Positions 14,228-16,970 of a DNA stretch of 16,970 nt are shown here, one piece after another. How positions within the stretch are numbered: position 1 is the first letter of the stretch; each line of letters opens with the position of its first letter. Origin of the DNA: Propionicimonas sp. (lineage in GTDB: Bacteria; Actinomycetota; Actinomycetes; Propionibacteriales; Propionibacteriaceae); NCBI GenBank assembly GCA_031119515.1, contig JAVHXR010000014.1, positions 1 through 16,970 of the forward strand. The letters are read 5' to 3'. Position numbers and translations under genes: made by a program. The notes beneath the pieces are model-generated. The model worked only from the letters and a program-made list of their open reading frames with translations. It did no database searches and had not been told where the DNA came from.

Positions 14228-15654
14228 AGGCGTGGTCGTTGCGCCGGCGCCTGGTCGCCGGGTCGGTCGCGCTGCTGGGGGTCGCCCTGCTGCTCGCGGC
14301 GATCGCCAGTGTCATCCTGTTCAAGACCTTCCAGATCCGCCAGGTGGACGAACAGCTGGGCAGCCTGTTCGGGCAGACCGCGCCGGCGCAGGCACAGACC
14401 GTCATCCGGCAGCTGTGCGAGGCCAGCCAGGACGGCGGTGATCCCCAGCTGCCCACCAGCTTCGCCGCCGGCGTGTTCGACTCCGCCGGAGAGCTCTCCT
14501 GTCAGCTGCCGGCCACCGGCCCGGCGCCGGACTGGGCAAGCCTCGACGCGGCCAGCCTCGCTGCCGCCGCGGCCGACCAGTCCATCATCGGCATCAGGTC
14601 GACCGACGGCGAGCCGGGCGGCTGGCGGGGACGCACCCTCGTCGTCGCCGACGGCTACGTCGTAATCGCCGAGTCCCTGGCGGACATCGAGGCCGCGGCT
14701 CGCCGCCTGGCCCTGATCTGCCTCACCGTCGACGCCGTCATCCTGTTGATCGCGACCGCGGCCGGGGTCGCCCTCGTCCGGCTCGGGCTGCGTCCCCTCA
14801 CCGAGATCGAGAAGACCGCAGGCGAGATCGCGGGCGGCGACTTCTCGCGCCGGATCGAGGTCACCACGACCAACACCGAGGTGGGCCGCCTCGCCACCTC
14901 GCTGAACGTGATGCTCACCCAGATCCAGGCCGCATTCACCGAGCGCGACCGCACCGAGGAGCGGCTGCGTCGCTTCGTCGCGGACGCCAGCCACGAGTTG
15001 CGGACCCCGTTGTCGACGATCCGCGGGCACGCCGAGCTCGTCCGCACCGGCGTGGTCAGCGATCCGGTCGAGATCGCCAGGGTGGTCAGCCGGATCGAGG
15101 CCGAGTCGATCCGGATGGCATCCCTCGTCGACGACCTGCTGCTGCTCGCCCGCCTGGACACCACCCGTTCGCTGGAGCAACGGCCGATCGACCTGCTCAT
15201 CCACGCCGTCGACGTCGCCGCCGACACCAGGGTCACCGCGCCCGGGCGCTCGATCACCGTGGCGAATCCTGTCGAGCCGCCGTGGCAGGACCAGCCGGCG
15301 ATCGCCCTCGGCGACGACGCCAGGCTCCGCCAGATCCTCACCAACCTTGCCGGCAACGCCCTCAAGCACACCCCGCCCGACACGCCGATCGAGTTCGAGG
15401 TCGGCGTCCGCGACGGCCACGTGCGAGTCGCCGTCGTCGACCACGGCCCGGGCTTGCAGATCGGCAACGAGACGCGGGTGTTCGAGCGGTTCTTCCGGGA
15501 GGATCCGGGTCGCGGCCGCGCCAAGGGCGGCGCCGGGCTCGGACTCGCGATCGCGTCCAGCCTGGCCGGCAAGTTCGGCGGGACGCTGGCCTACCGGCCC
15601 ACTCCCGGAGGCGGGAGCAGCTTCGAACTCACCCTGCCGCTGGCTGAGGTCTGA
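14224..15654 (+). CDS. Sensor histidine kinase (HAMP, HisKA, HATPase)
   Basis: This 476-aa membrane kinase partners the regulator just upstream. Helices lie at about 12-33 and 162-184, bounding an extracytoplasmic sensor of about 125 residues with no recognised fold and two cysteines (C65, C93). HAMP follows (about 185-238), then the H-box FVADASHELRTP with phospho-acceptor H257, N-box NLAGNALKH (374-382), G1 VVDHGPG (404-410), the FERFF motif and G2 GGAGLGLAI (435-443). All catalytic motifs are intact. GTG 14224 overlaps the regulator stop by four bases, and the longer open frame upstream is a shadow. By position it should sense envelope stress or a substrate of the divergent pump; this is inference. 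Confidence 0.93.
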   Translation: MKAWSLRRRLVAGSVALLGVALLLAAIASVILFKTFQIRQVDEQLGSLFGQTAPAQAQTVIRQLCEASQDGGDPQLPTSFAAGVFDSAGELSCQLPATGPAPDWASLDAASLAAAAADQSIIGIRSTDGEPGGWRGRTLVVADGYVVIAESLADIEAAARRLALICLTVDAVILLIATAAGVALVRLGLRPLTEIEKTAGEIAGGDFSRRIEVTTTNTEVGRLATSLNVMLTQIQAAFTERDRTEERLRRFVADASHELRTPLSTIRGHAELVRTGVVSDPVEIARVVSRIEAESIRMASLVDDLLLLARLDTTRSLEQRPIDLLIHAVDVAADTRVTAPGRSITVANPVEPPWQDQPAIALGDDARLRQILTNLAGNALKHTPPDTPIEFEVGVRDGHVRVAVVDHGPGLQIGNETRVFERFFREDPGRGRAKGGAGLGLAIASSLAGKFGGTLAYRPTPGGGSSFELTLPLAEV

Positions 15655-15804
15655 CCCCGGGGTCCTTCGCGCCGACCGGGATGGCGTGGAGGTCCGGAGT
15701 CCCTGTCGGCATGACCGGCATGCGCGGTCACGTCCTCGGAGGATCCGGGCAAGCTCGTCCGGGCTGCGTTCGGTCGCGGTCACCGGCGTACCCGACGTCA
15801 GGAT

Positions 15805-15820
15805 CCTCGTGTTGACGAGG
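15805..15820. terminator. Hairpins between the convergent kinase and Xre genes
   Basis: CCTCGT (15805-15810) and ACGAGG (15815-15820) form a perfect six-bp stem with a GTTG loop, 30 bases past the Xre stop. A second hairpin, TGACCG-N7-CGGTCA (15712-15730), lies 58 bases past the kinase stop, and a 12-bp palindrome, GACCCCGGGGTC (15653-15664), overlaps that stop. The 15655-15849 gap holds no gene that I can see. Confidence 0.45.
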
Positions 15821-15849
15821 GATGATGAGCCCTCCCGCAGGACGCTGGG

Positions 15850-16095
15850 TCAGCGGGCGTCGGCGCCGCGATCCGCCACGCCATCGTCACCGTCGGGGAC
15901 GTGCACGAGAATGTCGGCCGGCTGGCAGCCCAGCTCTCGGCAGATCGCGTCCAGAGTGGAGAACCGGATCGCCTTGGCGCGGTTGTTCTTCAGGATCGAC
16001 AGGTTCACAGGGGTGATCCCGACACGCTCAGCCAACTCGGTCAGCGTCATCCTGCGCCGGACGAGTTCAATGTCGAGGTTCACCACGATCGCCAC
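15850..16095 (-). CDS. Xre-family regulator, YozG-like
   Basis: This 81-aa protein is a single Cro/C1-type helix-turn-helix (about residues 16-45: MTLTELAERVGI, then TPVNLSILKNNRAKAIRF), followed by the STLDAICRELGCQPADIL block shared by the small YozG-like group (HTH_26 type). GTG 16095 shares its first base with the TAG stop of the DUF2975 gene (TAGTG), and GAGGTGG precedes it, so the pair is translationally coupled. In Bacillus and many actinomycetes such a regulator accompanies a DUF2975 membrane protein; the partner's role is unknown. It probably represses its own operon through the palindrome at 16609-16625. The acidic tail (PDGDDGVADRGADAR) looks disordered. Confidence 0.9.
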   Translation of the reverse strand: MAIVVNLDIELVRRRMTLTELAERVGITPVNLSILKNNRAKAIRFSTLDAICRELGCQPADILVHVPDGDDGVADRGADAR

Positions 16096-16574
16096 TAGAC
16101 CACCTCACTCAACTCGACCGTCAGCGCTGAGGCCTTGCGGAGCAGACCCCTCATCACACCCATCAGAAGCGCGAACGCCGCCCCACACACCACCAGCGCG
16201 AGCAACGACATCGCTAGCGCCGGAGGGTTGGCGTGCGCCCCGAACGACAGCACGGCGAAGATCCCCGCCACCAGGACCGTGTCGAAGATCGCGGCCGCGA
16301 TGATCGCGTCCACCCACCAGAAGGCGCGCGGGGTGAACACCCTGTCCAGCTCGACCATCGACAGCAACCGCCAGATCGCTACCAGGCCGATCTGGACGCC
16401 GATGAGAATCAACACGACGACCGCCAGCATCGGCGCTCTCAGCCAGCCCAGCTCGGGGTAGGACACCGCGAGCTCACCGGCCAGAGTCGGGAAGATCCAC
16501 AACTGCGCCGCCAGCGCACCGAGCATGATTAGCACCAGCAGCACCCGCAGTGCCACGATCCCCGTCCGCCCCAC
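16095..16574 (-). CDS. DUF2975 four-helix membrane protein
   Basis: This 159-aa membrane protein has four hydrophobic helices and the family's RLLSMVELDRVFTPRAFWWVD segment between helices two and three, plus the closing GVMRGLLRKASALTVELSEVV; these identify DUF2975. The function is not known; members pair with YozG-like Xre regulators, as here. I chose GTG 16574, which gives the usual short MGRTGIVALRV N-terminus and has GGGAGGG close upstream. TTG 16601 would add nine residues and sits next to the palindrome. The stop overlaps the regulator start by one base. Confidence 0.85.
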   Translation of the reverse strand: MGRTGIVALRVLLVLIMLGALAAQLWIFPTLAGELAVSYPELGWLRAPMLAVVVLILIGVQIGLVAIWRLLSMVELDRVFTPRAFWWVDAIIAAAIFDTVLVAGIFAVLSFGAHANPPALAMSLLALVVCGAAFALLMGVMRGLLRKASALTVELSEVV

Positions 16575-16597
16575 AACACCCTCCCCCGCATCGTTCT

Positions 16598-16780
16598 TCA
16601 ATACTCTTGTATCGAAAGACGATACCCCGCCGGCTGAAACCCGTACCGCTCCTCGGCGAGGTCTCCGATCTTCGTCTCGCCATCGTGCTCGACGACGAGC
16701 CCGACGAACCGCGCACGCGCTCGGTAGCTGGCGCGACGCCCGACAACCTCGAGGAAGCTCACTCGGGCTACCGATCGCAT
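16598..16780 (-). CDS. Doubtful small open frame upstream of the DUF2975 gene
   Basis: The minus strand holds an open frame of 60 codons from ATG 16780 (80 codons if begun at 16837), ending at TGA 16598. Its residues (FLEVVGRRASYRARA; KIGDLAEERYGFQPAGYRL) look more protein-like than a typical shadow, and its stop overlaps TTG 16601 as TTGA. Against it: no ribosome site, no family I recognise, and its last codons contain the palindrome that looks like an operator. It could be a remnant. Otherwise the 16602-16907 stretch shows no gene. Confidence 0.25.
   Translation of the reverse strand: MRSVARVSFLEVVGRRASYRARARFVGLVVEHDGETKIGDLAEERYGFQPAGYRLSIQEY
16609..16625. promoter_or_regulatory. Palindromic operator upstream of the DUF2975-Xre operon
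   Basis: GTATCG (16609-16614) and CGATAC (16620-16625) are a perfect inverted repeat around AAAGA, in a locally AT-rich patch 35 bases upstream of GTG 16574. It is the expected size and place for an Xre-dimer operator. No clear -35/-10 pair could be assigned. Confidence 0.55.
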
Positions 16781-16876
16781 GGCTCGACTGGCTGCGGCAT
16801 CACGGCATGCGAGCGCGACGCCGACCAGCGGCATCATCGCCTGCCGCGACCGCCCACATGTCCGCCTGGGCGCCGG

Positions 16877-16882
16877 TAGCCT
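16877..16882 (+). promoter_or_regulatory. Candidate -10 box for the final gene
   Basis: TAGCCT, identical to the dapB-like gene's -10, lies 25 bases before ATG 16908. Transcription would start near 16889, leaving a short leader that contains the ribosome site GAAGGAGAG (16896-16904). Confidence 0.4.
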
Positions 16883-16907
16883 GCTGAGTGACCTCGAAGG
16901 AGAGCCG

Positions 16908-16970
16908 ATGGAGTGGGAGCGGCTGATCGCAGCGTTTGCTGCCGGTCTCGGTCCTGTGTTGCCCCAGATG
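16908..16970 (+). CDS. Start of an unidentified protein, cut by the window end
   Basis: An ATG at 16908 with GAAGGAGAG three bases upstream opens a frame that runs off the window after 21 codons (MEWERLIAAFAAGLGPVLPQM). The strong ribosome site and the -10 at 16877 support a real gene. Too little is visible to assign a family. Confidence 0.6.
   Translation, partial: MEWERLIAAFAAGLGPVLPQM

Overview
The window is high-GC DNA with strong GC3 bias, Shine-Dalgarno motifs (AGGAGG, AAGGAGG), several GTG starts and TANNNT -10 boxes placed six bases before start codons (leaderless genes). This suggests an actinomycete (Actinomycetota), perhaps of the Propionibacteriales; the order is my inference, and nothing in the window fixes it. 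It reads as ordinary chromosome. I see no rRNA, tRNA, insertion sequence, CRISPR array or phage gene.

Layout. (1) 1-3697, plus strand: the end of metQ, then metN, metI, an Ldh2-family dehydrogenase and a tandem dimeric alpha/beta-barrel protein, tightly packed and probably one operon. (2) 3944-6579, plus strand: ribonuclease HI, a 21-bp-periodic inverted repeat, a DapB-like reductase lacking the catalytic histidine, two small membrane proteins (one DUF2500-like) and a VOC/glyoxalase protein behind a dyad. (3) 6671-7249, minus strand: a 59-aa membrane protein and a dodecin-family protein. (4) 7452-9514, plus strand: an ArsR-family repressor whose palindrome covers its own -10 and start codon, followed by a SulP anion transporter with a STAS domain. 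(5) 9523-13342, minus strand: a MacAB/YknXYZ-type efflux operon (adaptor, ATPase, permease) plus a small membrane protein. (6) 13511-15654, plus strand: an OmpR-type response regulator and histidine kinase, divergent from the efflux operon across a 42-bp dyad. (7) 15850-16574, minus strand: a DUF2975 membrane protein and a YozG-like Xre regulator. (8) From 16908: the first 21 codons of an unidentified plus-strand gene.

How they work together. Region 1 looks like uptake of a methionine-like or other sulfur compound linked to an oxidoreductase. Regions 5 and 6 look like a complete sense-and-export module: the kinase senses outside the membrane, the regulator binds the shared dyad, and the pump is induced. 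ArsR-SulP and DUF2975-Xre are self-regulated transporter or membrane-protein pairs. Three proteins (the DapB-like, Ldh2-like and dodecin-like proteins) keep their family fold signatures but lack residues usually tied to catalysis or ligand binding; these are the most unusual protein-level observations. The 4429-4521 repeat and the 13445-13486 dyad are the most unusual DNA-level ones.
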